Positions 1 to 9,598 of a DNA stretch of 64,000 nucleotides are shown here, piece after piece. A program made the translations under genes and the position numbers. Every line of letters starts with the position of its first letter. Positions within the stretch are counted from its first letter, which is position 1. The notes beneath the pieces were generated by a model. It was not told the origin of the DNA and searched no databases. It saw only the letters and a list, made by a program, of their open reading frames with translations. Source of the DNA: Bradyrhizobium hereditatis (GTDB lineage: Bacteria; Pseudomonadota; Alphaproteobacteria; Rhizobiales; Xanthobacteraceae); the NCBI RefSeq assembly GCF_020329435.1, contig NZ_JAGKJK010000001.1:744001-808000 (forward strand). Reading direction: 5' to 3'.

Positions 1-794
1 TCTGCCAGGGCTTTGATCAATACGCCAATGTGCGCCCGACACGTATCCTGCCCGGCATCATCTCGCCGCTGCGCCATGCCGGCCCCGACGACCTCGACTG
101 GGTGATCGTGCGGGAGAACTCCGAAGGCGAATATGCCGGCTGCGGCGGGCGGGTGCATCGCGGGCTGCCGGAGGAAGTCGGCACTGAAGTCGCCGTCTTC
201 ACCCGCGTCGGCGTCCAGCGCATCATGCGCTATGCGTTCCGCCTCGCGCAGTCGCGGCCGCGCAAGCTGCTCACCGTCGTGACCAAGTCCAACGCACAGC
301 GGCATGGCATGGTGATGTGGGACGAGATCGCCGAGGAGGTCTCCAAAGAGTTCCCTGACGTCACCTGGGACAAGATGCTGGTCGATGCGATGACGGTGCG
401 GATGACGCTGAAGCCACAGAGCCTCGACACCATCGTCGCGACCAACCTGCACGCCGATATCCTGTCCGACCTCGCCGGCGCGCTGGCCGGCAGCCTCGGC
501 GTGGCTCCCACCGCGAACATCGATCCCGAGCGGCGCTTTCCCTCGATGTTCGAGCCGATCCACGGTTCGGCGTTCGATATCACCGGAAAGGGCATCGCCA
601 ATCCGGTCGCCAGCTTCTGGACGGCGTCGCAGATGCTCGATCATCTCGGGGAGGCCGAGGCATCGGCGCGACTGATGCGCGCCGTGGAGAAGGTCACGGG
701 CGCCGGCATCACCACGCCTGACGTCGGCGGCACGGCAACAACCAAGGATGTCACCCAGGCCGTCGTGGACGCGATCCATAGTTCCAACGTGTGA
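1..794 (+). CDS. ttuC: Tartrate dehydrogenase/decarboxylase (3' part)
   Basis: An NAD-dependent beta-decarboxylating dehydrogenase of the isocitrate/isopropylmalate family, acting on tartrate or D-malate in the cytosol. The gene is open at the left edge; the first full codon is at position 3 and about 264 residues are visible of a family length near 355. Visible landmarks are the substrate-binding RENSEGEYAG, the TKSNAQRHG stretch with the catalytic lysine, the metal-binding aspartate in HADILSDLA, and FEPIHGSAFDI near the cofactor site. The visible part closely resembles the tartrate dehydrogenase branch rather than LeuB or Icd. An internal GTG at 30 is in frame but is not the real start. 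The next gene, 81 bp downstream, encodes a carboxylate-type binding protein, which supports a role in dicarboxylate use. Family assignment is firm; exact substrate is inferred. Confidence 0.9.
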   Translation, partial: CQGFDQYANVRPTRILPGIISPLRHAGPDDLDWVIVRENSEGEYAGCGGRVHRGLPEEVGTEVAVFTRVGVQRIMRYAFRLAQSRPRKLLTVVTKSNAQRHGMVMWDEIAEEVSKEFPDVTWDKMLVDAMTVRMTLKPQSLDTIVATNLHADILSDLAGALAGSLGVAPTANIDPERRFPSMFEPIHGSAFDITGKGIANPVASFWTASQMLDHLGEAEASARLMRAVEKVTGAGITTPDVGGTATTKDVTQAVVDAIHSSNV

Positions 795-875
795 CAGGGT
801 CGCTGGTATGGTGGATAAGTCGTGAGGCAAAAATGCCCGCGACATTGATCACAACAAGAACTCAGGGAGACGCCA

Positions 876-1862
876 ATGCACATGCCAATGCACATCAAGA
901 AGACCGGCATTCTTGCGCTCGCGTTCGCGATGGTCAGTTCCGCAGGCCTCGCGCAAAACTATCCAAGCCGGCCGATCACGTTGCTGGTCCCCTTCGCTGC
1001 CGGCGGCGCGACCGACACGGTGGCGCGGGTGACGGCGCAGTCGATGTCGAAAATCCTGGGACAGACGATCATCATCGAAAACGCAACCGGCGCCGGCGGC
1101 ACGATCGCGGCCACGCGGGCATCCCGCGCCGAACCGGATGGCTACACACTGCTGATCCACCACATCGGCATCTCCACGGCGGCGACGCTGTACCGCAAGC
1201 TGCCCTACGACACCAAGACCGCGTTTGCGCCGATCGGCCTTGTCACTAACGCGCCGATGACGATCATCGGCCGTCCGGACTTGCCGCCGAACACGCTCGC
1301 AGAGCTGATCACCTACATGAAAGCCAATGGCGACAAGATGACTTTCGGCAATGCGGGCCTGGGCGCCGCCTCGCATCTCTGCGGCATGCTGTTCATGACG
1401 GCGGTCGGCAAGGAGATCCTCACTGTGCCTTACAAGGGCAATGCGCCCGTGATGAACGATCTGATCGCCAAGCAGATCGACCTCTCCTGCGACCAGACCA
1501 CCAACACGACAGCGCCGATCGCGTCAAAACTGATCAAGAGCTACGCCATCACGACGAAAACCCGGCTTGGCTCGATGCCCGATCTGCCGACCGCCGACGA
1601 AGCCGGCCTGAAGGGTTTTGAAGTCGGCGCCTGGCACGGCATCTATGCGCCGAAGGGCACGCCCGACGACATCGTCCAGAAGCTCGCCAAGACGCTGCAG
1701 GAAGCGCTGCGCGACCCTGACCTGGTGAAGCGGTTCAATGATATCAACACCGAACCCGTACCGCAGAACGAAGCGACGCCGGAAGCGCTGAAGGCAAAAC
1801 TGATCAGCGAGGTCGATCGCTGGGCACCGATCATCAAGGCAGCCGGACAGTTTGCGGATTGA
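876..1862 (+). CDS. Tripartite tricarboxylate transporter (Bug/TctC) binding protein
   Basis: A periplasmic solute-binding protein of the Bug/TctC family (328 residues), which delivers organic acids to TctA/TctB-type membrane proteins or acts as a free-standing sensor. A signal peptide covers about residues 1-26, ending in GLAQ, followed by the family opening YPSRPITLLVPFAAGG. The ATG at 876 is preceded by AGGGAGA at a good distance; two further in-frame ATGs follow at 882 and 888. It lies directly after the tartrate dehydrogenase gene on the same strand, so tartrate, malate or a related acid is a plausible ligand. No tctA or tctB gene is present nearby, which is common for this expanded family. 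Confidence 0.88.
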   Translation: MHMPMHIKKTGILALAFAMVSSAGLAQNYPSRPITLLVPFAAGGATDTVARVTAQSMSKILGQTIIIENATGAGGTIAATRASRAEPDGYTLLIHHIGISTAATLYRKLPYDTKTAFAPIGLVTNAPMTIIGRPDLPPNTLAELITYMKANGDKMTFGNAGLGAASHLCGMLFMTAVGKEILTVPYKGNAPVMNDLIAKQIDLSCDQTTNTTAPIASKLIKSYAITTKTRLGSMPDLPTADEAGLKGFEVGAWHGIYAPKGTPDDIVQKLAKTLQEALRDPDLVKRFNDINTEPVPQNEATPEALKAKLISEVDRWAPIIKAAGQFAD

Positions 1863-1970
1863 GCGCTATCCGCCACGACGTCAGTTATCCGAGGCATGAT
1901 TGCTGCAAGGAACTTTCGGTCCTGTACGGCGTCATAAGTGAGGCGGCCAAGGCTTGGCACGGGAGGTGCC

Positions 1971-3263
1971 ATGTCGAAGTTCTGCGTTACAGTAATCGCT
2001 GTGGTACTGGTGACCGCGCTGTCGAGTGCCGCCACTGCGAAACAGCGCGGACATTTTGGTCTCGGCCCACTTGGCACCGTGAAATCCGCGTTCGCCCGCG
2101 TGTTGGCGCCAGGGCTGTTTCGCGGCCCCGCGCATCACCGCCGGGTGCACGTCCGTCGGGCCAAAAACGCTCCCGTCGCTTTAAAAAGTGCTCCCGTCGC
2201 CTTACAAAACATCCCGTCCGCGACGAGCCAGCCTTCCGGCGAGGAGGAGTTGGTTGTTGGCAGGCTATTCACTGATCCCGCGGCACGCAGGCAGATCGCC
2301 GCGACTGCCGCACTTGCTCACTATGGTGACCGAAGCACTACAAACGGGTGGTGGTCGCATGGCCATGACGGATATGGCTGGGTTGGGCCGCTGTTCTGGC
2401 CGTTCGCCTACAATGATATTCTTGGTTACGCCATCTTCGGCGATGGTATGGGCTTCTGGGACTATGGCTACCCCGACATCTATGCCGGAGTTTTTGGGCC
2501 TTACGGCAGTGATGAACTAGCGGCTTATATGGCACCGCCCTCTTCCGGCCGAGGAGAACGGAGGACTCCGCCGCTGCAGCAGCTCTGCGGTGATGCCGGT
2601 CGCGAGATTACCGGTCTCGCCATTGATCAGATTCAGCGGGTGATCCAGCCGACCGAGGCGCAGCGGGCTGCGCTGGACCGGCTTGCCGACGCATCGAACT
2701 CGGCCGCTCAGGTCATTCAGGCAACTTGTCCGACGCAGCCCGCATCAACGGCCCCGGCCCGATTGGCCCTGATGCAGCAGCGCACTGCGGCTATTCTCAG
2801 TGCAGTAATATCCTTGCAGCCGCTGCTATGGGACCTTTATGATTTACTGAATGACGAACAGAAAGCACGGCTCAACGCACTCGCTGATGATCAGCTCAAG
2901 ACGGCATCCGCAAACGGCGCCATGAAGACGCCGGCCCAGGGCTGCGAAGCGTCCCTGCCGACCGCGTTGCAATGGCCGGCTGGCGAGATCGAGGCCAGGC
3001 TACACCCGACCGATGCCCAACGCAGCGCGCTTGAGCGGATGCAACGTGCCAGCGCCAGAGCTGTCGAGATGCTGAGCTATGAATGTCAGCCGCCGAAAGA
3101 TGCGATCACGCTACCGGATCGCCTCGCCGCGGTGGATGGTCGGCTCGGTACCATGCAACAAGCCATCAATCTGGTGAGCGATGCGCTGGAAGACTTCTAT
3201 TCTACGCTGAGTGACGAGCAGAAGTTTCAATTCGAGCTGATCGGACAAAAACGAGCGCCGTGA
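1971..3263 (+). CDS. Exported LTXXQ (Spy-like) motif protein
   Basis: An exported protein of about 430 residues with two Spy/CpxP-like LTXXQ segments in its C-terminal half. The two segments are parallel: IQPTEAQRAALDRL leading to LLNDEQKARLNAL, then LHPTDAQRSALERM leading to LSDEQKFQFELI, so the domain has been duplicated. Residues 1-24 form a signal peptide (hydrophobic core VIAVVLVTALSSA). The middle part is rich in Gly, Tyr and Trp. The ATG at 1971 was chosen because GGGAGG sits just upstream; a GTG at 1938 is in frame but lacks a site. Spy-type proteins are periplasmic chaperones or metal/stress sensors; the role of this large version is not known. Confidence 0.78.
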   Translation: MSKFCVTVIAVVLVTALSSAATAKQRGHFGLGPLGTVKSAFARVLAPGLFRGPAHHRRVHVRRAKNAPVALKSAPVALQNIPSATSQPSGEEELVVGRLFTDPAARRQIAATAALAHYGDRSTTNGWWSHGHDGYGWVGPLFWPFAYNDILGYAIFGDGMGFWDYGYPDIYAGVFGPYGSDELAAYMAPPSSGRGERRTPPLQQLCGDAGREITGLAIDQIQRVIQPTEAQRAALDRLADASNSAAQVIQATCPTQPASTAPARLALMQQRTAAILSAVISLQPLLWDLYDLLNDEQKARLNALADDQLKTASANGAMKTPAQGCEASLPTALQWPAGEIEARLHPTDAQRSALERMQRASARAVEMLSYECQPPKDAITLPDRLAAVDGRLGTMQQAINLVSDALEDFYSTLSDEQKFQFELIGQKRAP

Positions 3264-3312
3264 TTGCCATGGGCTCCAATCGGCGATGCGCAGGAGTTGA
3301 CACTTACACGGC

Positions 3313-4179
3313 TTAGTGGCCAAAACCGAACAAGGCCTTCGCATTCCCATTGGCAATCTGCGCCGCGACCTTGGGCGGCAACTGCGCAAGCCACGCGCGA
3401 TAGCCGGCCACGATCTCGCCGTAGCTCTGCCAGCGCTCGTTGATCCAGGTGTCGGAGCCGAGCAGGAAACGGTCCGGGAAACGCTCGAACAGCGCGCGCC
3501 ATTCGTCGGTCAGCTTGCCGCTGCCATTGGTGATGCCGCCGCGATAGGACAGTTCGCCCCATAGCTTCGGATACTTTGTGAGCATCTCCGCGACGCGGTC
3601 GGTCGACAGGCCGAAGCCGGTATGCGCCCAGATGATGCGGGCGCGCGGATTATGCCGCATCAGGATTTCGACGGCCACGTCATCAGCATGGGCATGCAGA
3701 TAAAGATCGTGCTCGACTGCGAAGTCGACGGTCTTCTTCACCCATTCGCTTTCCGCTGCCTTGCCCGAAATGTGGAACTCGCCGATGCCGCGGTAATAGC
3801 CGCGTTTGAACTCGTCCTGCACGAGGTCGAAGATGAAGGGATCGCCGAACCAGGTCTGAATGTCCGCGCGCACGCGGTACGGGCGGATGAACGGGACGAT
3901 CTGCAGGTCCTGGGGCTTGGCTTCCATCAGCGCATGCGTGCCGGTGTTCGGTCGGCTGGTGGCGAGGATGCCGGTGACGCGGTGCTTCCTAAACAGCGCC
4001 AGCACCTCGTCGACGCTGTAATAGGGCTTTGGCTCCCAATTGTAGTGCAGGTGGGCGTCGAAGATCTCGATCGGCTCGTCCGCCCTCGCCCGCTCGACCG
4101 GCACCGTTATCCACGCGAGCGCCACGGCGATCGCGATGCACCGCGATGCAGAACGGAGTGCCTGCCCGATTGCCATCAT
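3313..4179 (-). CDS. Exported amidohydrolase-family protein
   Basis: A TIM-barrel metal-dependent hydrolase of the amidohydrolase-2 type (288 residues). A signal peptide occupies about residues 1-34, so the enzyme should be periplasmic, unlike most of its family. The barrel opens with FDAHLHYNW, giving the HxH metal pair; later histidines occur in LYLHAHADD and IIWAHTGFG, and an aspartate in LLGSDTW. Its start codon overlaps the stop of the RND pump gene (ATGA), so the two are translationally coupled and probably in one operon. Substrate unknown. Coupling of a secreted hydrolase to a drug-efflux pump is unusual. Confidence 0.82.
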   Translation of the reverse strand: MMAIGQALRSASRCIAIAVALAWITVPVERARADEPIEIFDAHLHYNWEPKPYYSVDEVLALFRKHRVTGILATSRPNTGTHALMEAKPQDLQIVPFIRPYRVRADIQTWFGDPFIFDLVQDEFKRGYYRGIGEFHISGKAAESEWVKKTVDFAVEHDLYLHAHADDVAVEILMRHNPRARIIWAHTGFGLSTDRVAEMLTKYPKLWGELSYRGGITNGSGKLTDEWRALFERFPDRFLLGSDTWINERWQSYGEIVAGYRAWLAQLPPKVAAQIANGNAKALFGFGH

Positions 4180-7100
4180 TCGGCGGCGACCACGCGCGGC
4201 CGCTCCTCCTCACCGGTCTCGGCCAATTGCGGTTCGAGCTTGCGCCGCAAGCGGCGATCGACGCGGTCGAGATAGATATAGACGACCGGCGTGATGTAGA
4301 GCGTCAAGAGTTGCGACAGGAAAAGGCCGCCGACCACGGCAACGCCAAGCGGCTGGCGCAGTTCGGCGCCGGCGCCCGCTCCGAGCGCAATCGGCAGTGT
4401 GCCGAAGATCGCAGCGAACGTCGTCATCATGATTGGACGGAAGCGAAGCAGCGCCGCTTCCCGGATCGCGTGCTCGGCGCTGAGGCCGACGCGGCGGCGC
4501 TCGAGCGCAAAATCCACCATCATGATGGCGTTCTTCTTGACGATGCCGACCAGCATCACGATGCCGATCATGGCGATGACAGACATCTCCATGCCAAACA
4601 TCATCAGAGTCAGGATCGCGCCGATGCCGGCCGACGGCAGGCCCGAGATGATCGTGATCGGGTGGATGAAGCTCTCGTAGAGAATGCCGAGGATGACGAA
4701 GGCGGCGAACACGGCAGCGAGGATCAAGACGCCCTGCCCGCGCAGCGAATCCTGGAACACCTGCGCGGTGCCCGAGAAGTTGGTGGCGATCGTCGCAGGC
4801 AGATTCGCGGCCTGCTCCAGCTCGGTGATCTTGTCGACCGCATAGCCCAGCGAAACGCCAGGCGCCAGATTGAAGGAGATCGTCACCGCCGGCTGCTGCG
4901 CCTGGTGATTGATCTGCAGCGGACCGACCGTCGGAACCAGCTTTGCCACCGCCGACAGCGGGATGGTCTGGCCATTCTGGGTCTTCATGTAGAGCTTAGA
5001 GAGATCGGACGGATCGACCCGGAACTGCGGCTGCACTTCCAGGATGATCTGGTAATCGTTCGACGGCATGTAAATAGTGCCGATCTGGCGCGAGCCATAG
5101 GCGTTGTAGAGCTGGTTGCGCACCTGATCGACGGTGACGCCGTAGACCGCCGCCTTCTCGCGGTCGATATCGACCGTCATCTGAGGGTTCTTGATGTAGA
5201 GGTCGGTGGTGACGTCGAGCAGGCCCGGGAGCTTCTCGATCTTGTCGCGCATCTCAGGCGCAATGCGATAAAGCGACTCGGTGTCGCCGCTCTGCATCAC
5301 GTACTGGTACTGGCTCTTGGAAATGCGGCCGCCGATATTGAGGTTCTGGATCGGCTGGAAGAACGCCTGGATGCCCGGAATCGCGCGTGACTTGAGGCGT
5401 AGCCGGGCAATGATAGTGTTGAGATTATCGCGCTCCTTTTTCGGCTTCAACGCAATGAACAGCCGACCGTAATTGGCGGTCGGATTCGGCCCGCCGGCGC
5501 CAACGGTGGAGTTGATGTAGTCAATTGCAGGATCGGATTTCAGCACATCGATCAGAGCGAGCTGCCGCTCCTTCATTGCCTCGAAGGAAGTATCGGTGGC
5601 AGCTTCGGTGACGCCGATCAGGAAGCCGGTGTCCTCCTGCGGAAAGAAGCCCTTCGGCACGATCATGTAGAGATAGACGGTGCCGCCAAGGGTGGCCAGC
5701 GTCACCATCAGCATCAGGAACTTTCGCGCCAGCACCCAGTCGAGCGTCCATTCATAGGCGCGCAGCCAGGATTCGAACATCTTCTCGAAGGTGCGGAGCA
5801 CGATGTTCGGCCGCTTGGTCGCATCATGGGCGCGCAACACCCGGGCGCACAGCATCGGCGTCAGCGTCAACGACACGAACCCTGACACCAGGATCGCGAC
5901 CGAAATCGTCACGGCGAATTCGCGGAACACGCGACCGACAATGCCACCCATCAAGAGCACCGGAATGAACACGGCGATCAACGAGAAGGTGATCGAGATG
6001 ATGGTGAAGCCGATCTCGCGCGCGCCCTTTAGCGCGGCCTCGAACGGCCGCATGCCATGCTCGATGTGGCGGACGATGTTTTCCAGCATGACGATGGCGT
6101 CGTCGACCACAAAGCCGACCGACAGCGTCAGCGCCAAGAGTGTCATGTTGTTGATGGAATAGTCGAGCGCGTACATCACCGCGCAGGTCCCGAACAGCGA
6201 AATAGGAACCGCGAGCGCCGGAATGAAGGTCGCGGACGCCGAGCGCAGGAACAGGAAGATCACCAGGATAACCAGTCCGATCGCGATCAAAAGCGTTTCC
6301 TCGACGTCGGCCACCGCCTGACGGATCGATATCGAGCGGTCCATCAAGACGTTGATTGACACCGATGGCGGGATCTGCGCCCGCAACGCCGGAAATTTGG
6401 CCAGAATGGAATCGACCACCGCCACCGTATTGGCGTCCGGCTGCTTCTGGATGCCGAGCACAATGGCGCGGTCGTTGTTGAGCCAGCTCGCGATCCGTTC
6501 GTTCTCGACGCTGTCATAGATCCGCGCGACCTCGTCCAGCTTGACCGGGGCACCGTTGCGCCAGGCCACGACGATCTGGCGATAGTCCATCGCCTTATCC
6601 ATCTGGCCGGATGCCTGCAGCGCGACGTCCTGCTTCGGCCCATTCAGCGTGCCGACCGGGGTCGAGGAATTGGCGCGGGACACTGCCGTCCTGATATCCT
6701 CAAGCGACAGCCCGCGCGCCGCGGCGGCCTCAGGATCGGCCTGGACACGAATGGCGAACTTCTGCGCGCCGTAGACGCTGACCTGGGCAACGCCCGGAAT
6801 CTGCGAGAGCGTCTGGCCGATGGTAATGTCGGCATATTCGTGGACGGTCGACAGTGGCAGCGTCGACGAGTTGAGCACGACGAACAGCACCGGGAAATCG
6901 GCCGGGTTCACTTTGCGGAAACTCGGCGGGATGATCATCTCGACCGGCAAACGGCGCTGCGCGATCGTCAGCGCGGTCTGCACATCCAGCGCCGCGGCAT
7001 CGATGTTGCGGTTAAGATCGAACTGGATGGTGATGGTGCTGGTGCCCTGCGACGAGTTCGACGACATCGAGGAGATGCCGGCGACCGTCGAGAGCTGGCG

Positions 7101-7304
7101 CTCGATAACGCCGGCGACCGAGGCCGCCATCGTATCCGCGCTCGCGCCCGGCAAGGTCGCGGTCACCGCGATGGTCGGGAAATCCACCCGAGGCAGCGCC
7201 GATACCGGCAACAGACGGAAGCCGAAGATGCCGAACGCGATGATCGACGCCGTGATCAGCGTCGTCATGACCGGGCGGCGGATGCAGAGTTCGGAGAGCG
7301 TCAT
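4176..7304 (-). CDS. RND efflux pump inner-membrane protein (HAE1/MdtB-C type)
   Basis: The proton-driven inner-membrane subunit of a tripartite RND exporter (1042 residues, normal length). It opens with the typical LCIRRPVMTTLI segment and first membrane helix. The two adjacent aspartates for proton relay lie in FVVDDAIVMLENI of membrane helix 4. Two large periplasmic loops and about twelve membrane helices are apparent. The sequence is closest in feel to MdtB/MdtC-like pumps. The adaptor gene lies just upstream (3 bp gap) and an exported amidohydrolase overlaps the end. No outer-membrane channel gene is present, so a TolC-type partner must be encoded elsewhere. Substrate range cannot be told from sequence. 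Confidence 0.93.
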   Translation of the reverse strand: MTLSELCIRRPVMTTLITASIIAFGIFGFRLLPVSALPRVDFPTIAVTATLPGASADTMAASVAGVIERQLSTVAGISSMSSNSSQGTSTITIQFDLNRNIDAAALDVQTALTIAQRRLPVEMIIPPSFRKVNPADFPVLFVVLNSSTLPLSTVHEYADITIGQTLSQIPGVAQVSVYGAQKFAIRVQADPEAAAARGLSLEDIRTAVSRANSSTPVGTLNGPKQDVALQASGQMDKAMDYRQIVVAWRNGAPVKLDEVARIYDSVENERIASWLNNDRAIVLGIQKQPDANTVAVVDSILAKFPALRAQIPPSVSINVLMDRSISIRQAVADVEETLLIAIGLVILVIFLFLRSASATFIPALAVPISLFGTCAVMYALDYSINNMTLLALTLSVGFVVDDAIVMLENIVRHIEHGMRPFEAALKGAREIGFTIISITFSLIAVFIPVLLMGGIVGRVFREFAVTISVAILVSGFVSLTLTPMLCARVLRAHDATKRPNIVLRTFEKMFESWLRAYEWTLDWVLARKFLMLMVTLATLGGTVYLYMIVPKGFFPQEDTGFLIGVTEAATDTSFEAMKERQLALIDVLKSDPAIDYINSTVGAGGPNPTANYGRLFIALKPKKERDNLNTIIARLRLKSRAIPGIQAFFQPIQNLNIGGRISKSQYQYVMQSGDTESLYRIAPEMRDKIEKLPGLLDVTTDLYIKNPQMTVDIDREKAAVYGVTVDQVRNQLYNAYGSRQIGTIYMPSNDYQIILEVQPQFRVDPSDLSKLYMKTQNGQTIPLSAVAKLVPTVGPLQINHQAQQPAVTISFNLAPGVSLGYAVDKITELEQAANLPATIATNFSGTAQVFQDSLRGQGVLILAAVFAAFVILGILYESFIHPITIISGLPSAGIGAILTLMMFGMEMSVIAMIGIVMLVGIVKKNAIMMVDFALERRRVGLSAEHAIREAALLRFRPIMMTTFAAIFGTLPIALGAGAGAELRQPLGVAVVGGLFLSQLLTLYITPVVYIYLDRVDRRLRRKLEPQLAETGEEERPRVVAAE

Positions 7305-7307
7305 GGC

Positions 7308-8450
7308 TCAGGCCCCGGCCTTTTTGGCCCGCGGCTCGACCCGCGTTCCGTCCGACAGCAGCAATTGGCCGTCGACCACCACGTCCTCGCCGCCGGCGAG
7401 CCCTTCCGAGATCACCGACATGCCCTGCGCGGTGCGATCGACCTTGACGGCCTGCACCTTGGCCACGCCGTCCTTGACCACGAACACGAAGTTGCCGCTC
7501 TGGCTGCGCTGGACCGCAACCGTCGGCACCACCACCGAGTCCTCGCTTCGAATGATCAGCTTGGTCGCGACCAGCGTCCCCGGCCACAACGCCTCGTTCT
7601 CGTTACTCATGATGCCGCGCACGGTGACCATGCCGGTGGTCTGATCGACGGTGTTCTCGACCATCGCGACCTTGCCGCTCTCGGAATGCTGAGAGCCCGG
7701 GATGGTGGCGGTCACGCTGGAGACGCCCTTGGCCATCGCCTCGCGCAGATCCACCAGCACACGCTGCGGCACCGAGAACGTCACATAGACCGGCGCCATC
7801 TGATTGATGACCGCCAGTGGAGTGCTGTCGGCCGGCCGCACGAAATTGCCGACCTTCACATTGGCGGCACCGATACGGCCCGTGACTGGCGCGCGGATCG
7901 TGGTGTAGCTTTTCTGGACCCTGAGATTATCGAGCGCCGCCTGGTCGGCCTTGATGGTGCCGGTCAGGATGTCGGACTGTGTCTTGGCATTGTCGACATT
8001 GACCTGCGTGGTGGCGCCCTTGGCGACGAGATCGTTGAAGCGGCGGAGGTCGCGCTGCGCGCCTTCGAGCTGCGCCTGGTCCCTGGCGAGCACGCCCTCG
8101 GCCTGCTCGATCTGCGCGTCGATCTGGCGGCTGTCCAGCGTGAACAGCAAATCGCCTTCGTTGACCTTGGCGCCGTCCTGGAAATGAACTGCGACGATCA
8201 TGGTCTCCAACCGCGACTTCAGCGCGACGCTGGAGATCGGCGTCACCATGCCGATTGCATCGACATCGACGGGCATGGATTTGCGCTCGGCCTTTGCCAG
8301 CTCGACCGAAACCGTCCGCGGCCGCTGCGGGCCCTGAGCGCTGCTGCTGCCGCCCATCCACGAGGAGCGGGTGATAAAGCCGGCCGCCGTGGCAATGGCG
8401 ATGGCGCCGACAAGAACGATCAGGCTACGCTTCTTCATAATTTTTTTCAC
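7308..8450 (-). CDS. RND efflux periplasmic adaptor (membrane fusion protein)
   Basis: The periplasmic adaptor that joins the RND pump to an outer-membrane channel. A single N-terminal membrane anchor or signal (IVLVGAIAIATAAGF) is followed by a lipoyl-like half (MIVAVHFQDGAKVNEGDLLF), an alpha-helical hairpin (about residues 95-170), the second lipoyl half (YTTIRAPVTGRIG) and beta-barrel domains. The start is uncertain: GTG at 8450 has GAGG about nine bases upstream, while the ATG at 8438 has no site at a useful distance and a TTG at 8465 is also in frame. An A-rich run lies over the start. It is the first gene of a three-gene unit, transcribed away from xthA. Confidence 0.9.
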   Translation of the reverse strand: MKKIMKKRSLIVLVGAIAIATAAGFITRSSWMGGSSSAQGPQRPRTVSVELAKAERKSMPVDVDAIGMVTPISSVALKSRLETMIVAVHFQDGAKVNEGDLLFTLDSRQIDAQIEQAEGVLARDQAQLEGAQRDLRRFNDLVAKGATTQVNVDNAKTQSDILTGTIKADQAALDNLRVQKSYTTIRAPVTGRIGAANVKVGNFVRPADSTPLAVINQMAPVYVTFSVPQRVLVDLREAMAKGVSSVTATIPGSQHSESGKVAMVENTVDQTTGMVTVRGIMSNENEALWPGTLVATKLIIRSEDSVVVPTVAVQRSQSGNFVFVVKDGVAKVQAVKVDRTAQGMSVISEGLAGGEDVVVDGQLLLSDGTRVEPRAKKAGA

Positions 8451-8643
8451 GCTCACCGTCCTCAAAGGACGGGACGAACTTCTCCGGCCCCTTGACGGCG
8501 ACTTTTGCGCCTTATTTCTAAACGGTTATCACAGCCTTCCTGCACATGGTATGCCACTGCCGGAAAATGTGTAGTTACCGTTTCGTATTCGAGCATGAAA
8601 AACCGGCGTCGCCGGGATCATGCGTCAGCCGGGGCCCCTTTTC

Positions 8644-9435
8644 ATGCGCATTGCCACCTGGAACGTCAATTCGATCCGGCAGCGGATCGAGCACCTGCTG
8701 ATCTGGCTCAAGGAGTGCTCGCCGGATATTGCCTGTCTGCAGGAAATCAAATGCACGGACGAGGCATTCCCGCGGCTGGAGATCGAGGCGCTCGGCTATA
8801 ATGTCGTCACCCACGGCCAAAAGACCTTCAATGGCGTGGCGCTCTTGTCCAAACTGCCGTTCGACGAGACCAAATCGGGCCTTGCCGGCGACGATGAGGA
8901 CGCCCATGCCCGGTTCCTGGAGGGTGTGGTGACCCTGAAGACCGGCGTGATGCGGATCGCCTGCCTCTATCTGCCCAACGGAAACCCGCCGAATACCGAC
9001 AAATATCCCTATAAACTCAAATGGATGTCGCGGCTTCTTGAGTATTCGAAGGAGCGACTTAAGGCGGAAGAGCCGCTGGTGCTCGCAGGCGACTTCAACG
9101 TCATTCCGGCCGCTCGCGATGTCTATAACCCCGCCGCCTGGACCAACGACGCGCTGTTCCGCACCGAGACCCGCGAGGCCTTCCAGTCTCTCCTCGGCCT
9201 CGGGCTGACGGACGCGCTGCGCGCGGTGACCGACGAACCGAACCTCTACACCTTCTGGGACTATCAGGCGGGGTGCTGGCAGAAGAACTGGGGCCTGAGA
9301 ATCGATCATCTCCTGCTGTCGCCGCAAGCCAGCGACCGGCTCGCCCATGTCGGCATCGATAGCTACGTCCGCGCTTGGGAGAAGCCGTCAGACCACGTGC
9401 CGGTGTGGGCGGACTTCGATCTGGAGACGGCGTAG
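8644..9435 (+). CDS. xthA: Exodeoxyribonuclease III
   Basis: A cytosolic AP endonuclease and 3'-5' exonuclease for base-excision repair (263 residues, usual length). The start at the ATG at 8644 gives MRIATWNVNSIRQR, the standard opening. Catalytic landmarks are the glutamate in CLQEIKCTD, DFNVIP, the WGLRIDHLL aspartate and the C-terminal SDHVPVW. An in-frame ATG at 8620 would add eight residues not usual for the family. It is transcribed divergently from the RND operon, with under 200 bp shared upstream sequence, and stands alone. Confidence 0.94.
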   Translation: MRIATWNVNSIRQRIEHLLIWLKECSPDIACLQEIKCTDEAFPRLEIEALGYNVVTHGQKTFNGVALLSKLPFDETKSGLAGDDEDAHARFLEGVVTLKTGVMRIACLYLPNGNPPNTDKYPYKLKWMSRLLEYSKERLKAEEPLVLAGDFNVIPAARDVYNPAAWTNDALFRTETREAFQSLLGLGLTDALRAVTDEPNLYTFWDYQAGCWQKNWGLRIDHLLLSPQASDRLAHVGIDSYVRAWEKPSDHVPVWADFDLETA

Positions 9436-9495
9436 CCGCCGCTGCCGAGTGCGGCAATTACTGATGTCGAGGGTGATTGGTCTCAGCGCAGAATC

Positions 9496-9586
9496 GTAGG
9501 GTGGGCAAAGCGAAGCGTGCCCACCACAAGTGCCAGCGGTTTGGAGAGATGGTGGGCACGGCGCGTTGCGCCTTTGCCCACCCTAC
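9496..9586. repeat. Palindromic repeat (GTAGGGTGGGCAAAG family)
   Basis: The outer arms GTAGGGTGGGCAAAG (9496-9510) and CTTTGCCCACCCTAC (9572-9586) are perfect 15-base inverted repeats. An inner pair GTGCCCACCA (9517-9526) and TGGTGGGCAC (9550-9559) adds a second stem. It lies between the convergent xthA and ExoR-like genes. The look is that of a dispersed genomic palindrome also known from other Bradyrhizobium genomes. It could serve as a bidirectional terminator. Confidence 0.8.
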
Positions 9587-9598
9587 AGCAGCGCGACG

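Noticed and set aside
4029-5390. Plus-strand frame of 453 codons over the RND gene
   Set aside because: Highly charged Asp/Arg/His-rich shadow of the RND pump; no support.
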